Assembly (NCBI RefSeq): GCF_009377235.1
Contig: NZ_VMNX01000018.1
Coordinates: forward strand, 1-64,000
DNA from: Streptomyces acidicola
GTDB taxonomy: Bacteria > Actinomycetota > Actinomycetes > Streptomycetales > Streptomycetaceae
Length of the DNA: 64,000 nucleotides
Direction of reading: 5' to 3'
The translations under genes were made by a program, and so were the position numbers. Positions 43,002 to 52,423 of the stretch are shown in pieces (the stretch's first letter is position 1; the number at the start of each line of letters is the position of its first letter). The notes under the pieces are model-generated. The model was not told the DNA's origin. It worked only from the letters and a program-made list of their open reading frames with translations, and did not search any database.

Positions 43002-44015
43002 TCAGCCGGGTGAGGACTGTCCGCCGACGGTGTCCGCGAAGTCGCGTTCCAGGACGGGAACGTCGTCCCTGGATCGCAGGACGGCCGCCGCCGTGAGGTG
43101 GCCGAGACGCAGCCGCGTCATCTCGTCGTGGTCGTGCAGTACGCCGGACAGGTACCCGGCCGCGAAGGCGTCGCCCGCGCCGACCGGCTCGACCACCTCG
43201 ACGGGCGGCGTGGGCGCGAAGGTGCGGCTCCCCGCGGAGTAGGAAGTGGCTCCGTGCTCGGCGTCCTTGACGACGACGAGCGGCGCCGGCGCGAGCAGAG
43301 CCGCGATCTCGTCGGGCCGGGCAGTGTCCCACAGGGCCTCGGCCTCGTCCCGCCCCACGAAGACGATGTCCGCGGCGCGAGCGAGATCCAGCAAGGGCTG
43401 CGCCGCGTCGGCACCGCGGTCGCGCCACAGGGCGGGACGGTGGTTGACGTCGAACGAGACGATCGGTCGGCTCGGCGTGCCGGAGACGTCCCCCGTCCAT
43501 GGGGTGCGGCCCACCACGATCTCCTCCAGCAGGCGGGCGCAGCTGTCGGAGAGGGCCGCGGTGATGCCGGACAGGTGCACGATGCGCGTGTCGTGCAGCT
43601 CGGGCGCCCGGGCCACTTCCGGGCCCATGTGAGAGGCGGCTGATCCGCGCCGGTAGTAGTGGGTTCGCGTCGCGTCCGGTCCGGGGTCCTTGAAATAGAC
43701 GCCGGTCGGATGGAGGGGGTCGGTGCCGACAGCGCTCACCTCCACACCCCGGGAGGCGAGTTCCGTCAGGATGCGCTGCCCGAAGGGGTCGTCGCCCACC
43801 CGGCTGAGCCACGCGGCCCGGTGCCCGAGAGCCGCCAGCCCGCAGGCCACGTTGGACTCGGCACCCCCGATCGAGAGACGGAGCGCGGGCTGGTCGGCGA
43901 GCGGCAGGGCGTCCGGGGGAGCGAGGACGGCCATGGTCTCACCGAGGCACACGACGTCCAGCGACGCATGCTTGGGGCCTGCGGCTGCGCGGAGGCCGGC
44001 GGGCGACTGGGGCAA
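43002..44015 (-). CDS. kdgK: 2-keto-3-deoxygluconate kinase-like PfkB sugar kinase
   Basis: This 337-residue PfkB/ribokinase-family protein has GGAESNVACGLAALG near the N-terminus and the second PfkB signature with the catalytic Asp in EPVGAGDAFAAGY. KDG-kinase-like features are GVYFKDPGPDATRTHYYRRG and SAAS. It would phosphorylate 2-keto-3-deoxygluconate (KDG) from ManD; KDPG aldolase is not in the window. TTG 44015 is chosen because AGGAG lies seven bases before it; an upstream TTG (44048) has no site. It is the last gene of the operon, behind a repeated 18-mer region. Confidence 0.82.
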   Translation of the reverse strand: MPQSPAGLRAAAGPKHASLDVVCLGETMAVLAPPDALPLADQPALRLSIGGAESNVACGLAALGHRAAWLSRVGDDPFGQRILTELASRGVEVSAVGTDPLHPTGVYFKDPGPDATRTHYYRRGSAASHMGPEVARAPELHDTRIVHLSGITAALSDSCARLLEEIVVGRTPWTGDVSGTPSRPIVSFDVNHRPALWRDRGADAAQPLLDLARAADIVFVGRDEAEALWDTARPDEIAALLAPAPLVVVKDAEHGATSYSAGSRTFAPTPPVEVVEPVGAGDAFAAGYLSGVLHDHDEMTRLRLGHLTAAAVLRSRDDVPVLERDFADTVGGQSSPG

Positions 44016-44106
44016 GGCAATCTCCTGGCGACTGGTGCTGGGGCTCAACTCTGGGGCGGGGCGGCGGGGTTGTACGGCCTGGTTCGATTCGGTGCCGTCC
44101 TGACGG

Positions 44107-44168
44107 TCCTGACTCCCGCCAGGAAGGTCTCCTGACTCCTGCCAGGACCGTCGTGACTCCCGTCAGGC
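44107..44168 (-). repeat. Three tandem copies of an 18-bp dyad between idnD and kdgK
   Basis: TCCTGACTCCCGCCAGGA (44107), TCCTGACTCCTGCCAGGA (44130) and a weaker third (44151-44168, overlapping the idnD stop). Each has TCCTG/CAGGA arms. This is a candidate mRNA-processing or attenuation signal in the operon. Confidence 0.65.
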
Positions 44169-45209
44169 GTGCAGGGGCGTCTCCGTCGCCAGGCGCAGCA
44201 TCACCTTGCTGCTGGCGCTGCCCGGGTCGGCGGCGACCGCGAGGGCCTGCTCGGCCTGGTCCAGCGGGAAGCGGTGGCTGATGACCGGGGAGACGTCCAG
44301 TCCGTCACGCAGGGCGACGAGGGCGTCGTCGATCTCGTCCACGAAGCGGTAGGAACCGATCCAGGTGATCTCGCGGGTGACCAGGTCGCCCAGTACGGAG
44401 GGCGCGGCCGTCCCGGGCAGGTTGCCGACCTGGACGAGGGTGCCGCCACGTGCGGTGGCCCGCAGTGCCGCTCCCAGGGCGGCCGGTGCGCCGGACGCCT
44501 CGAAGACGACGTCGACGTCCTGCGGCAGCTCCTGGCCGAGGGAGACATCGACCACCGAGTCCGCGCCCATGCGCCGGGCCACGGAGAGCGACGAGGCGGA
44601 AAGATCGGACGCGACCACGGTGTGCGCTCCGCGGTACCTGGCGGCGGCGACGACCAGGGAGCCGATCGGTCCCGCGCCGTTGACCAGGACGGTCCGTCCC
44701 CGCAGCTCGGGTGCGCGGCCGACGGCGTGCAGGGCGACCGCCAACGGCTCGGCCAGCGCGCCCGACTCGGTGTCCACACCGTCGGGAAGCGGGCGGATCT
44801 GTGCCGCGGGCACAGCCCGGAACTCGCTGAACCCGCCGTCGGTGTGCGGGGTGAGGGCCGCCGAGCCGAAGTAGCGGACACGGGGGTGCAGGTTGGTGCG
44901 TCCGGCGAGCCGCTCCGGCAGGAGATCGCCGCCCACGGGGCGGGCCGGATGGACCGTCACCGGCTGTCCCTCCGACAGGCCGGTGACCTCCGCTCCCAGG
45001 GCCGCGATCCGGCCGGCGACCTCGTGGCCGAGGACCAGGGGGTGCGCCAGTGCCGCGGTGCCGGAGGCGCCCTTCCTCCAGTAGGAGACGTCGGATCCGC
45101 AGATGCCGCCCCACTCCATGGCGAGCAGCACCTCGTCCGGCGCCGGCTCGGGCCGGGGGCGCTCGTCGATCCTCAGGTCCCCCGCCCCGTGCACGACGAC
45201 GGCTTTCAT
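44163..45209 (-). CDS. L-idonate/L-gulonate 5-dehydrogenase-like MDR protein
   Basis: This 348-residue medium-chain dehydrogenase is most like IdnD/RspB. Catalytic zinc ligands are visible (Cys37 in GGICGSD, His62-Glu63 in LGHEVAG), as is the Rossmann GAGPIGSLV. The structural-zinc loop, normally with four Cys, contains none here (HPARPVGGDLLPERLAGRTN), although the flanking NLHPRVRYFGSAA keeps the family pattern. Expected reaction: oxidation of L-idonate or L-gulonate at C5 to 5-keto-D-gluconate or fructuronate. ATG overlaps the permease stop (ATGA). Confidence 0.8.
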   Translation of the reverse strand: MKAVVVHGAGDLRIDERPRPEPAPDEVLLAMEWGGICGSDVSYWRKGASGTAALAHPLVLGHEVAGRIAALGAEVTGLSEGQPVTVHPARPVGGDLLPERLAGRTNLHPRVRYFGSAALTPHTDGGFSEFRAVPAAQIRPLPDGVDTESGALAEPLAVALHAVGRAPELRGRTVLVNGAGPIGSLVVAAARYRGAHTVVASDLSASSLSVARRMGADSVVDVSLGQELPQDVDVVFEASGAPAALGAALRATARGGTLVQVGNLPGTAAPSVLGDLVTREITWIGSYRFVDEIDDALVALRDGLDVSPVISHRFPLDQAEQALAVAADPGSASSKVMLRLATETPLHA

Positions 45210-46600
45210 ACGGCATCCTCCAGTCGAACCAGGTCCCGGCCGCGCGTCTCGGGCGAGAGGAGCGCACCGGCGAGTGTGATCAGCGAGTAGACGACGAGCA
45301 TCGCCGCGATGGGCCACCAGCTGCCGGTGGCGGCGGTCAGGCTCGCCGCGAGGACCGGACCGATGGCGGTGGCGAGGACGCCACCGATCTCCTTGGCCAG
45401 GGCGAGCTGAGTGAACCGGGTACGCGACCCGAAGAGTTCGGCCATGGTCACGCTCTCCAGCGCGAACAGCCCGAGGACGCCGACGTTCAGGCCCACGACC
45501 ATGCCCAGCATCAGGGCGGGAGTGCTTCCCGAAGTGATCATCAGCATCACGGGGAAGGCGAGGACGATGGTGAGCACGGTCAGCACCACGTACATCACAC
45601 GCCGTCCGAAGCGGTCCCCGAGCATGCCCACCGCCGGCACCGTGAGGAAGCCCAGGAGTGACCCGTACAAGATGGCGTCCGTGGGGACGGAGCGCCCGGC
45701 CGCGAGGTTGGTCGCGATGTAGCCGACGAGGAACGTCTGGACCAGTCCGGAGTTGCCCGCCTGACCGAAGCGCAGCGCCAGCGCGAGGAAGAACGCTTTG
45801 CCCTTGCGCTGCTTCATGCCCGCCTCCAGCAGGCCGGTGTCGTCCTCGGCACCCTCGGTGACCGCTGACTCGACCTCGCTCCGGGTCATCGCCACGCCGT
45901 CCACGACGTCGGGGCGCTCCTCGAACACCGGGCTCTCCTTGAGGTTGCGGCGCAGCCACACGGCGAACAGCAGCAGGCCGAAGCTCATCAGGAACGGCAG
46001 GCGCCATCCCCAGGACAGCAGCTGCTCCTCACTGAGGACGGCGAGCAGGATGGCCCACACGCCCGAGGCGGCGAGCGTGCCCGAGTTGGTGCCCAGCGAC
46101 ACCAGCGAGGAGACCAGGCCGCGCCGCTTGGTGGGGGCGTACTCGGCGAGCATCACGGTGGCACCGGCGATCTCCGCGCCGGCCCCGAAGCCCTGGGCCA
46201 GCCGGAGCACGACGAGCAGGGCGGGAGCCAGGATGCCGATCGACGCGTAGGTGGGCAGAAGGCCGATGAGGGTGGTCGAGGCGCCCATCAGCACGATGGT
46301 GATCGTCAGGACCTTCTTGCGGCCGAGCCGGTCTCCCATCCGGCCGAAGTAGACCGCGCCGGCGAGCCGGGCGACGTAGCCGACGCCGTAGGTGGCCATC
46401 GCGGCGATGAGGCCGATCGCGGGGCTGACGTCCGGGAAGAAGATCTTGTTGAAGACGATCGCGGCCGCCAGCGAGTACAGCTGGAAGTCCATGAACTCCA
46501 TGGCCGTACCCAGCCAGCCGGACACGGCGGCCTTGGTCAGGTCACTGGTGGTGCGTTGTGCGACGCCGGATGGCTCCGCTGTGGTGGTGCTGTCCTTCAT
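45206..46600 (-). CDS. MHS-family permease, hexonate operon
   Basis: This 464-residue, 12-helix MHS-family carrier has MDFQLYSLAAAIVFNKIFFP and GRMGDRLGRKKVL. Its cytoplasmic loop between helices 6 and 7 is long and acidic. From its place between uxuB and the 5-dehydrogenase gene, it probably imports the aldonate or uronate that feeds the pathway. It is a different lineage from the MHS permease at 9.75 kb. The gap to uxuB is 76 bp; the downstream gene overlaps. Confidence 0.85.
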   Translation of the reverse strand: MKDSTTTAEPSGVAQRTTSDLTKAAVSGWLGTAMEFMDFQLYSLAAAIVFNKIFFPDVSPAIGLIAAMATYGVGYVARLAGAVYFGRMGDRLGRKKVLTITIVLMGASTTLIGLLPTYASIGILAPALLVVLRLAQGFGAGAEIAGATVMLAEYAPTKRRGLVSSLVSLGTNSGTLAASGVWAILLAVLSEEQLLSWGWRLPFLMSFGLLLFAVWLRRNLKESPVFEERPDVVDGVAMTRSEVESAVTEGAEDDTGLLEAGMKQRKGKAFFLALALRFGQAGNSGLVQTFLVGYIATNLAAGRSVPTDAILYGSLLGFLTVPAVGMLGDRFGRRVMYVVLTVLTIVLAFPVMLMITSGSTPALMLGMVVGLNVGVLGLFALESVTMAELFGSRTRFTQLALAKEIGGVLATAIGPVLAASLTAATGSWWPIAAMLVVYSLITLAGALLSPETRGRDLVRLEDAV

Positions 46601-46676
46601 CGTGAACTCCGTTGTTCGTGCGGGTGGGGACGGTGCGGCAGAGGCAGGTCGCCCCGGTTCAGAGGTCCCAGAGGCC

Positions 46677-48098
46677 TCAGAGGTCGACGTGGCCGGCGTG
46701 CAGGGCGGGGAGATGCCGGGCCACGGCGGTGGTGAGAGCGGTGTCGTCGGCGAGGTCGGGTGCGCCGACGGTCGTGAGCAGGGCGCGGACGGTGTCCGCC
46801 GGAGCCGCGCCGGTACGCCAGCACGCGGCGAGCGCGTCCTGCGCGGGGTCGGTGATGCCGTGGTCCTGGGGACCGGGCCTGGTGGTGTGGGCCCAGCCCG
46901 CGAGGGCGAGTTCGAGCATCGGGGTGGCCGCGCCGCGCTCGCGCAGTGACCGCAGCGCAGGCAGCCAGCGCTCGGTGATCTTCAGCGATCCGTCCGAGGC
47001 GATCTGCCGCAGGAAGTGTCGCATGGCCGTGTTGCTGAAGCGGGCGACGAGGTCGTCGGCGTACCGGTCCGGATCGGGGCCCCCGGCGGGCAGGGTGGGT
47101 GCGACCTCGGCGCACAGCGCCTTCACGAGCCGTTCTCCCCAGCCGGCGGCCATGGTGTCGGCGATGGTGGTGCAGCCCGCGGCGATCCCGAGGCAGGCGA
47201 GCGCCGAGTGCGAGCCGTTGAGCAGCCGCAGCTTGGTGAGCTGGTACGGCGCGACATCGGGGACGAACAGGGCGCCGTCGAGCTCCCACGGCGGGCGCGG
47301 GGCGGCGAAGCGGTCCTGAAGGACCCACTGCCGGTACGGCTCGCCGCTCACGGGAAGCGCGTCGTGGACGCCCAGTGCGGTGGCCGTCGCCGCCACGTCG
47401 GCGGCCGTGGTGGCGGGGACGATCCGGTCCACGACGGTGGCGGGAAACGCCACGTACTGGTTCATCAGCTCCAGTACCCGCTCGATGTCGGGCTGCCCGG
47501 AGGCTCGGACGACGTCATGGACGACTCGTTCCAGCACGGCGCCGTTGTCCGCCATGTTGTCGCAGGAGACGACAGTGACCGGGGCCGCACCGGAGCGCAT
47601 CCGCGCGGCCAGTCCGGCGGCCAGCCGCCCGATCACCGTGGTGTCGAGGTCGGGAACCGCCGTGTCCAGGCCACCGGTCCGGGATGACCGGTGGTACCCC
47701 TTCTCGGTGATGGTGAGCGTCACCACCGTCGTCTGCGGATCGGTGAGCAGGGCGTCGACGGCGGCCCCGTCCCGCTGCATGGCGTAGGCGCCGGTCAGCG
47801 ATCCGACGATCCGCGGGACGCCGCCGTCGGGGCGACGTTCCGTGACCGAGTACAAGCAGTCCTGTGCGCGGAGGGCGTCCACCGTCGCCGTCGACCGGGG
47901 AGCGACCGCGGCGATGCCCCAGGGTTCGCCCGACCGCGCCGCCGCGTTCTCCGTGTAGACGGCCTGGTGTGCCCGGTGGAAGGCGCCGATGCCGAAGTGG
48001 ACGACACGGGTGCGTAGTCCGGCGGGGTCGACCTGGGGGCGCAGTTCGGGTGCGAGTTCGCTCAGCGCCCGACGGTTCAGGGGCGTCGTGCCGCTCAC
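46677..48098 (-). CDS. uxuB: Mannitol-dehydrogenase-family oxidoreductase (fructuronate reductase type)
   Basis: This 473-residue member of the polyol-specific long-chain dehydrogenase family has [12 protein letters not shown] (nucleotide binding), SCDNMADNG and the catalytic [13 protein letters not shown] with Lys and His. UxuB interconverts D-fructuronate and D-mannonate with NADH; mannitol 2-dehydrogenase is the other possibility, but linkage to manD favours mannonate. GTG 48098 overlaps the manD stop (GTGA). A much longer open frame upstream merely shadows manD. Confidence 0.85.
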   Translation of the reverse strand: MSGTTPLNRRALSELAPELRPQVDPAGLRTRVVHFGIGAFHRAHQAVYTENAAARSGEPWGIAAVAPRSTATVDALRAQDCLYSVTERRPDGGVPRIVGSLTGAYAMQRDGAAVDALLTDPQTTVVTLTITEKGYHRSSRTGGLDTAVPDLDTTVIGRLAAGLAARMRSGAAPVTVVSCDNMADNGAVLERVVHDVVRASGQPDIERVLELMNQYVAFPATVVDRIVPATTAADVAATATALGVHDALPVSGEPYRQWVLQDRFAAPRPPWELDGALFVPDVAPYQLTKLRLLNGSHSALACLGIAAGCTTIADTMAAGWGERLVKALCAEVAPTLPAGGPDPDRYADDLVARFSNTAMRHFLRQIASDGSLKITERWLPALRSLRERGAATPMLELALAGWAHTTRPGPQDHGITDPAQDALAACWRTGAAPADTVRALLTTVGAPDLADDTALTTAVARHLPALHAGHVDL

Positions 48099-49303
48099 CA
48101 GTCGTGCACCGAGCCGTCGAGGCGGCGTGCCACCGGCAGATAGCGCCGCTGGTACGGGAAGCGCTCGGCCGCCTTCTCGTCGTACTCCACTCCGAGACCG
48201 GGCTCGTCGGAGGGGTGCAGCATCCCGTCCGCGAAGGTGACGCCCGTCCGGAAGACCTCGGCGGCCTCGTCCGGGTGGCCCATGTGCTCCTGGATGCCGA
48301 AGTTCGGCACGGCGATGTCGAGGTGCACGGCGGCGGCCATGCTGACGGGGGAGAGGTCGGTGGCGCCGTGAGAACCGGTCCGGACCTGGTACAGCGCGGC
48401 GAGGTCGAAGATCCGGCGCAGATGCGTGATGCCGCCCGCGTGGACCACGGTGGTGCGCACGTAGTCGATGAGCTGCTCGGTGATCAGCTGCTGGACGTCC
48501 CAGATCGAGTTGAAGACCTCGCCCACGGCGATCGGTGTCGTCGTGTGCTGCCTGATGAGCCGGAACGCCTCCTGGTTCTCGGCCGGAGTCGGGTCCTCCA
48601 TCCAGAACAGGCGGCAGCCCTCGACGCTTTTGCCGAAGCGGGCCGCCTCGATCGGGGTCAGCCGGTGGTGAATGTCGTGCAGCAGGTGGAAGCCGAAGCC
48701 GAAGCGCTCCCGTACGGCCTCCAGGTAGGTCGGCGCGAAGCCGAGGTAGGCCTCGGTGTCCCAGGGCTGTTCGTCGGGCAGGTCGCTCGCCGCGGGCTCG
48801 TACAGCTTGCCCTTGCGCACGCCGTAGGTGCCGCCGACGTCCGGTACCGCCGCCTGGGCGCGCACCGCCTTGTAGCCGAGTTCGAGGTACCGCTCGACGT
48901 CGTCGAGCAGGGACGGTACGTCGGTGCCGCTGGCGTGCGAGTAGACGAGCACGCCGTCCCGGGAACGCCCGCCGAGGAGCTGGTAGACCGGCAGTCCGGC
49001 GGTCTTGCCCTTGATGTCCCACAGGGCGGTGTCGACGGCGGCGATGGCGGTCATGGTGACCGGCCCGCGCCGCCAGTACGCACCCCGGTACAGGTACTGC
49101 CAGATGTCCTCGATCCGCGCCGGATCCCTGCCGATCAGCAGGGGGGCCACGTGGTCGCGCAGATAGCTCGCCACGGCCAGTTCACGGCCGTTGAGCGTGG
49201 CGTCACCGAGGCCGGTCACTCCGTCCGACGTGGTGATGCGCAGCGTGACGAACGTGCGCCCGGGGGAGGCGACGAACACCTCGACGTGCTCGATCCTGCT
49301 CAC
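48095..49303 (-). CDS. manD: D-mannonate dehydratase (ManD subgroup of the enolase superfamily)
   Basis: This 402-residue protein has ManD-type motifs along its length: [20 protein letters not shown], the insertion [44 protein letters not shown], the base-bearing [13 protein letters not shown] and FGIQEHMGH. Metal ligands (Asp, Glu, Glu) and the catalytic His/Arg are all present. It dehydrates D-mannonate (some members also D-gluconate) to KDG. GTG 49303 follows AGGAG. First gene of the operon, with the CTTGTATACAAG palindrome about 70 bp upstream. Confidence 0.88.
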   Translation of the reverse strand: MSRIEHVEVFVASPGRTFVTLRITTSDGVTGLGDATLNGRELAVASYLRDHVAPLLIGRDPARIEDIWQYLYRGAYWRRGPVTMTAIAAVDTALWDIKGKTAGLPVYQLLGGRSRDGVLVYSHASGTDVPSLLDDVERYLELGYKAVRAQAAVPDVGGTYGVRKGKLYEPAASDLPDEQPWDTEAYLGFAPTYLEAVRERFGFGFHLLHDIHHRLTPIEAARFGKSVEGCRLFWMEDPTPAENQEAFRLIRQHTTTPIAVGEVFNSIWDVQQLITEQLIDYVRTTVVHAGGITHLRRIFDLAALYQVRTGSHGATDLSPVSMAAAVHLDIAVPNFGIQEHMGHPDEAAEVFRTGVTFADGMLHPSDEPGLGVEYDEKAAERFPYQRRYLPVARRLDGSVHDW

Positions 49304-49371
49304 TGATGAGCTCTCCTAACGGCAGCGGCATGGTCGGTCGGCCGGCACGAGCACCCGTGCTGTCGGCCAGG

Positions 49372-49385
49372 GCTTGTATACAAGC
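49372..49385. promoter_or_regulatory. GntR (FadR-subfamily) operator palindrome
   Basis: GCTTGTATACAAGC is a perfect 14-bp palindrome in the divergent gap between manD and the GntR gene. TTGTATACAA-like sites are typical for FCD-domain GntR proteins; binding would control both directions. Confidence 0.75.
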
Positions 49386-49491
49386 ACCTGTCGTGGAGTT
49401 TCGGCAATGCCTCTGGCCTGGTTCTTTCTGGGTGGGCGGAGCTCCGCGGTCATGTGCCGGGTGGTGATGATCCTGGCGATACGATGGGTCC

Positions 49492-50205
49492 ATGGCCCAA
49501 CCCAAACGGCAGCGGACCAGTCGGCACGAGATCTATGTGACGTTGCGTCAGATGGTTCTGACGCTCCAACTCCCGCCGGGCGCCGCGCTGTCGGAGAACG
49601 AACTCGCGGCGTCCATGGGCGTCAGCCGTACGCCTGTGCGGGAGAGCCTGATCCTCCTGGCCCAGGAAGGCCTCGTGCAGGTCTTCCCGCAGATCGGTTC
49701 CTTCGTCTCACGGGTGGACCCGGCCCAGGTTTCCGACGCGCAGTTCCTGCGGGAGGCGGTCGAGCTGGCCGCGCTGGACGACCTGCCCCCGGACCTGGAC
49801 GCCGCGGTCCTCAAGGACCTGCGTGACAACCTTGAGCGTCAGCAGCGAGAGGGCCTCGGAATCGAGGAGTTCTTCGAGCTGGACGAGGCGTTCCATCAGG
49901 GCCTGATGCGGCTGAGCGGACACGCGAACGCCTGGACGACCGTCGCCGCCGCCAAGGGGCATCTGGACCGCGCCCGCCGTCTGGGCCTGTACGAGAACGC
50001 GTCTCCCGCGGTGTTCGCGGACCAGCACCGGGAGATCTTCGACGCGGTGGTGGGCGGGGACGTGTCGCTGGCGCGCACGGCGATGCGCACGCACCTGCGG
50101 GCCGTCTTCAGCGACATCGAACGCATAAGAGCGCATTCGCCCGAGCTGTTCGCCACCGACCCCTCAGCGGTGCCGGTGCGGCGCAACGTCGTCGTCTGGG
50201 AGTAG
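49492..50205 (+). CDS. GntR-family regulator (FadR subfamily)
   Basis: This 237-residue protein has a winged HTH (LSENELAASMGVSRTPVRES, residues about 35-55, with QIGSFVSRV wing) followed by an all-helical FCD effector domain containing the metal-binding pattern DEAFHQGL and later DQHREIFDAV. Related proteins (UxuR, RspR, LgoR) respond to hexuronates or aldonates. Its location opposite manD with a palindrome in between makes it the likely repressor of the hexonate operon. Confidence 0.9.
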   Translation: MAQPKRQRTSRHEIYVTLRQMVLTLQLPPGAALSENELAASMGVSRTPVRESLILLAQEGLVQVFPQIGSFVSRVDPAQVSDAQFLREAVELAALDDLPPDLDAAVLKDLRDNLERQQREGLGIEEFFELDEAFHQGLMRLSGHANAWTTVAAAKGHLDRARRLGLYENASPAVFADQHREIFDAVVGGDVSLARTAMRTHLRAVFSDIERIRAHSPELFATDPSAVPVRRNVVVWE

Positions 50206-50248
50206 TCCCCGCACCCGTCAGCTCTCGCTCGTGTTCGCGGTGTCGCGC

Positions 50249-51154
50249 TTACTCCGAGGCCCGGCCCGAGAGCCGTTCCACTCCGCGCAGCAGGGCCGAG
50301 TGGTCGAGCGGGCCGTCGCCGTTGGCACGGGCGGAGGCCATCAGCTGGGCGGTGAGTGCGCCGAGGGGGAGGACGGCGCCGGTGGCGCGGGCCGCGTCGG
50401 TGACGATGCCCATGTCCTTGTGATGCAGGTCGATACGGAAGCCCGGCTTGAAGTCCCGGTTCAGCATGCTGTCCTTCTTGCGGGCGAGAACGGTGGAACC
50501 GGCCAGACCGCCGCCGAGGACCTCCAGGGCGGTGGGGAGATCCGCGCCCGCCTTCTCCAGGAAGACCACCGCCTCGGCCAGGGCCTGGATGTTGACCGCG
50601 ACGATGAGCTGGTTGGCGGCCTTCACGGTCTGGCCGGCGCCGTGCGGGCCCACGTGGACGACGGTCGTGCCGAGCGCGCCGAAGAGCGGTTCGGCCTCGG
50701 CGAAGTCGGCCGCGTCACCGCCGACCATGATGGACAGCACGGCCTCGACGGCACCGGCCTCACCACCGGACACCGGGGCGTCCAGGACGCGAACGCCCTT
50801 GTCCCGGCCGGCCTCGGCGATCGCGACGGCGGTCCGGGGGCTGACGCTGCTCATGTCGATGACGAGGGTGCCCGGCCGGGCGTGGGCCAGGACGCCGCTC
50901 TCGCCGAGGACGACCTCGGTGACCTGCGGGTCCGCGGGGAGCATGGTGATGACGACGTCCGCGCCCGCGACCGCGGCCGCCACGCTGTCCGCCGCCCGGC
51001 CTCCCGCCTCGACCAGGCGGTCCACCGGCGGGCGGCTCCGGTTGTGTCCGACGACGGTGTGCCCGGCCCGGACGAGGTTGGCGGCCATGGGGGAACCCAT
51101 GATGCCGAGGCCGATGAAGGCGATCGTGCGGGACTGGACGGCTGACGTACCCAT
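50249..51154 (-). CDS. garR: Tartronate-semialdehyde-reductase-like HIBADH-family protein
   Basis: This 301-residue protein has GLGIMGSPMAANLVRAGH (NAD(P) binding), DAPVSGGEAGA (substrate) and catalytic Lys in GQTVKAANQLIV; RDFKPGFRIDLHHKDMGI is typical of the GarR/GlxR group. These reduce tartronate semialdehyde to glycerate in glyoxylate or aldarate catabolism. 3-hydroxyisobutyrate dehydrogenase is the alternative. It ends 43 bp from the GntR gene (convergent), and has a 317-bp promoter gap upstream. Confidence 0.78.
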   Translation of the reverse strand: MGTSAVQSRTIAFIGLGIMGSPMAANLVRAGHTVVGHNRSRPPVDRLVEAGGRAADSVAAAVAGADVVITMLPADPQVTEVVLGESGVLAHARPGTLVIDMSSVSPRTAVAIAEAGRDKGVRVLDAPVSGGEAGAVEAVLSIMVGGDAADFAEAEPLFGALGTTVVHVGPHGAGQTVKAANQLIVAVNIQALAEAVVFLEKAGADLPTALEVLGGGLAGSTVLARKKDSMLNRDFKPGFRIDLHHKDMGIVTDAARATGAVLPLGALTAQLMASARANGDGPLDHSALLRGVERLSGRASE

Positions 51155-51306
51155 GTGGTCTGCGTTTCCTTCTGCGAGGGAGGCCTGGGCTGTGCGGGGG
51201 CTGCGCGGGGGTGGTGCGGTTGATCGTGACCCGACACTACGACGCCCTGGGAGCTCCTCCCAAGCACGCGTCCGAGGCGCAGGAATGAGGGGAAGAAGAT
51301 CTGCCC

Positions 51307-51328
51307 AATGATGGGTTAATGATGGGTT
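51307..51328. promoter_or_regulatory. Tandem AATGATGGGTT in the garR/IolE-like divergent promoter
   Basis: Two exact 11-mers, AATGATGGGTT, stand back to back at 51307 and 51318. Similar sequences (complement of CCGTCATT/CCGTCATC) occur three times before the second LacI-type gene at 57.6 kb. In the remainder of the gap 51155-51471 I see only a long leader without coding features. Confidence 0.6.
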
Positions 51329-51471
51329 CTGCCTCTTCAGTATTGCCTCGCGCCGCGCCTACCTTTGCGTCCAGGTGAACGGCCCGGTCGTCGGCTGTGT
51401 CCGGTCGGCTGCGGCAGTGACCACCTCGCCCTGGGCTCCCTCCCCGACTGGATCCACCGAAAGGCCACGGC

Positions 51472-52359
51472 ATGAACACCCCGTCGCAGCACAGGATCGC
51501 CGGTGCGCCCATCTCCTGGGGCGTGTGCGAAGTACCCGGCTGGGGCTACCAGTTGACCCCGGAACGCGTCCTGAAGGAGATGCGCGAGGTCGGCCTGGCC
51601 GCCACCGAGATCGGCCCCGAGGGGTTCCTGCCCGGCGAACCTGACGCCATGGCCGAGACCCTCGCCCACCACGACCTCCAGGCTGTCGGGGGCTTCACCC
51701 CGCTCCTGCTCCACGTCCCCGGCCACGACCCGGTGCCCGAGGTGGAACAACTCCTGGAGAGCTACGCCGCCTCGAAGGCGGACGTGCTCGTCCTGTCCGC
51801 CGTCACCGGCCAGGACGGCTACGACTCGCGCCCCGAACTCGACGCCGACGGCTGGAAGCTGCTGCTGTCCAACCTCGACCGGCTGGCCGCACTGGCCGCC
51901 GAACGCGGCGTACGGGCCGTCCTGCACCCGCACGTGGGCACGATGATCGAGAACGGCGACGAGGTACGGCGCGTCCTGGAGCACTCGGCGATCTCTCTGT
52001 GCCTCGACACCGGCCACCTGCTCATCGGCGGCACCGATCCGGCGGAACTCACCCGCCAGGCGCCCGAACGGATCGCCCACACGCATATGAAGGACGTGGA
52101 CGCCTCCCTCGCCGCCAAGGTCCAGTCCGGCCGCCTCTCTTACACGGAGGCGGTGCGCGAGGGCATGTACCGCCCGCTGGGCGCCGGCGACGTCGACGTC
52201 CACGCCATCGTGACCCACCTCAGCGCACGCGGGTACGACGGCTGGTACGTCCTGGAACAGGACACCATCCTCACCGAGGAACCCCGGCAGAAGGGCCCGG
52301 TCGAGGACGTGTGGGCCAGCGCCGAGCACTTGCGCTCGGTGTTGCGGGGCGCCGAATAG
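51472..52359 (+). CDS. TIM-barrel isomerase/dehydratase, IolE-like
   Basis: This 295-residue AP-endonuclease-2-type barrel has an N-terminal [17 protein letters not shown] similar to inosose dehydratase Iol[11 protein letters not shown], a metal-binding [20 protein letters not shown] and WYVLEQDT. IolE dehydrates 2-keto-myo-inositol; other members epimerise 3-keto sugars. It is followed by a Gfo/Idh gene 64 bp later on the same strand, the usual partner for either chemistry. IolB, IolC and IolD are not in the window, so myo-inositol catabolism is not shown. Confidence 0.8.
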   Translation: MNTPSQHRIAGAPISWGVCEVPGWGYQLTPERVLKEMREVGLAATEIGPEGFLPGEPDAMAETLAHHDLQAVGGFTPLLLHVPGHDPVPEVEQLLESYAASKADVLVLSAVTGQDGYDSRPELDADGWKLLLSNLDRLAALAAERGVRAVLHPHVGTMIENGDEVRRVLEHSAISLCLDTGHLLIGGTDPAELTRQAPERIAHTHMKDVDASLAAKVQSGRLSYTEAVREGMYRPLGAGDVDVHAIVTHLSARGYDGWYVLEQDTILTEEPRQKGPVEDVWASAEHLRSVLRGAE

Positions 52360-52423
52360 AAGGTGTCCGTCGCCTGACCGTCCCCACCAACCCACCTTCA
52401 CCAGCAGCGGAGATACTACGAAC

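Noticed and set aside
46677..49022. A 781-codon open frame beginning inside manD and ending with uxuB
   Set aside because: Only the last 473 codons match the mannitol dehydrogenase family; the GTG at 48098 overlaps the manD stop as expected for a coupled gene.
51155..51471. A riboswitch in the long leader before the IolE-like gene
   Set aside because: No conserved riboswitch core could be recognised; the only structure is the tandem 11-mer.
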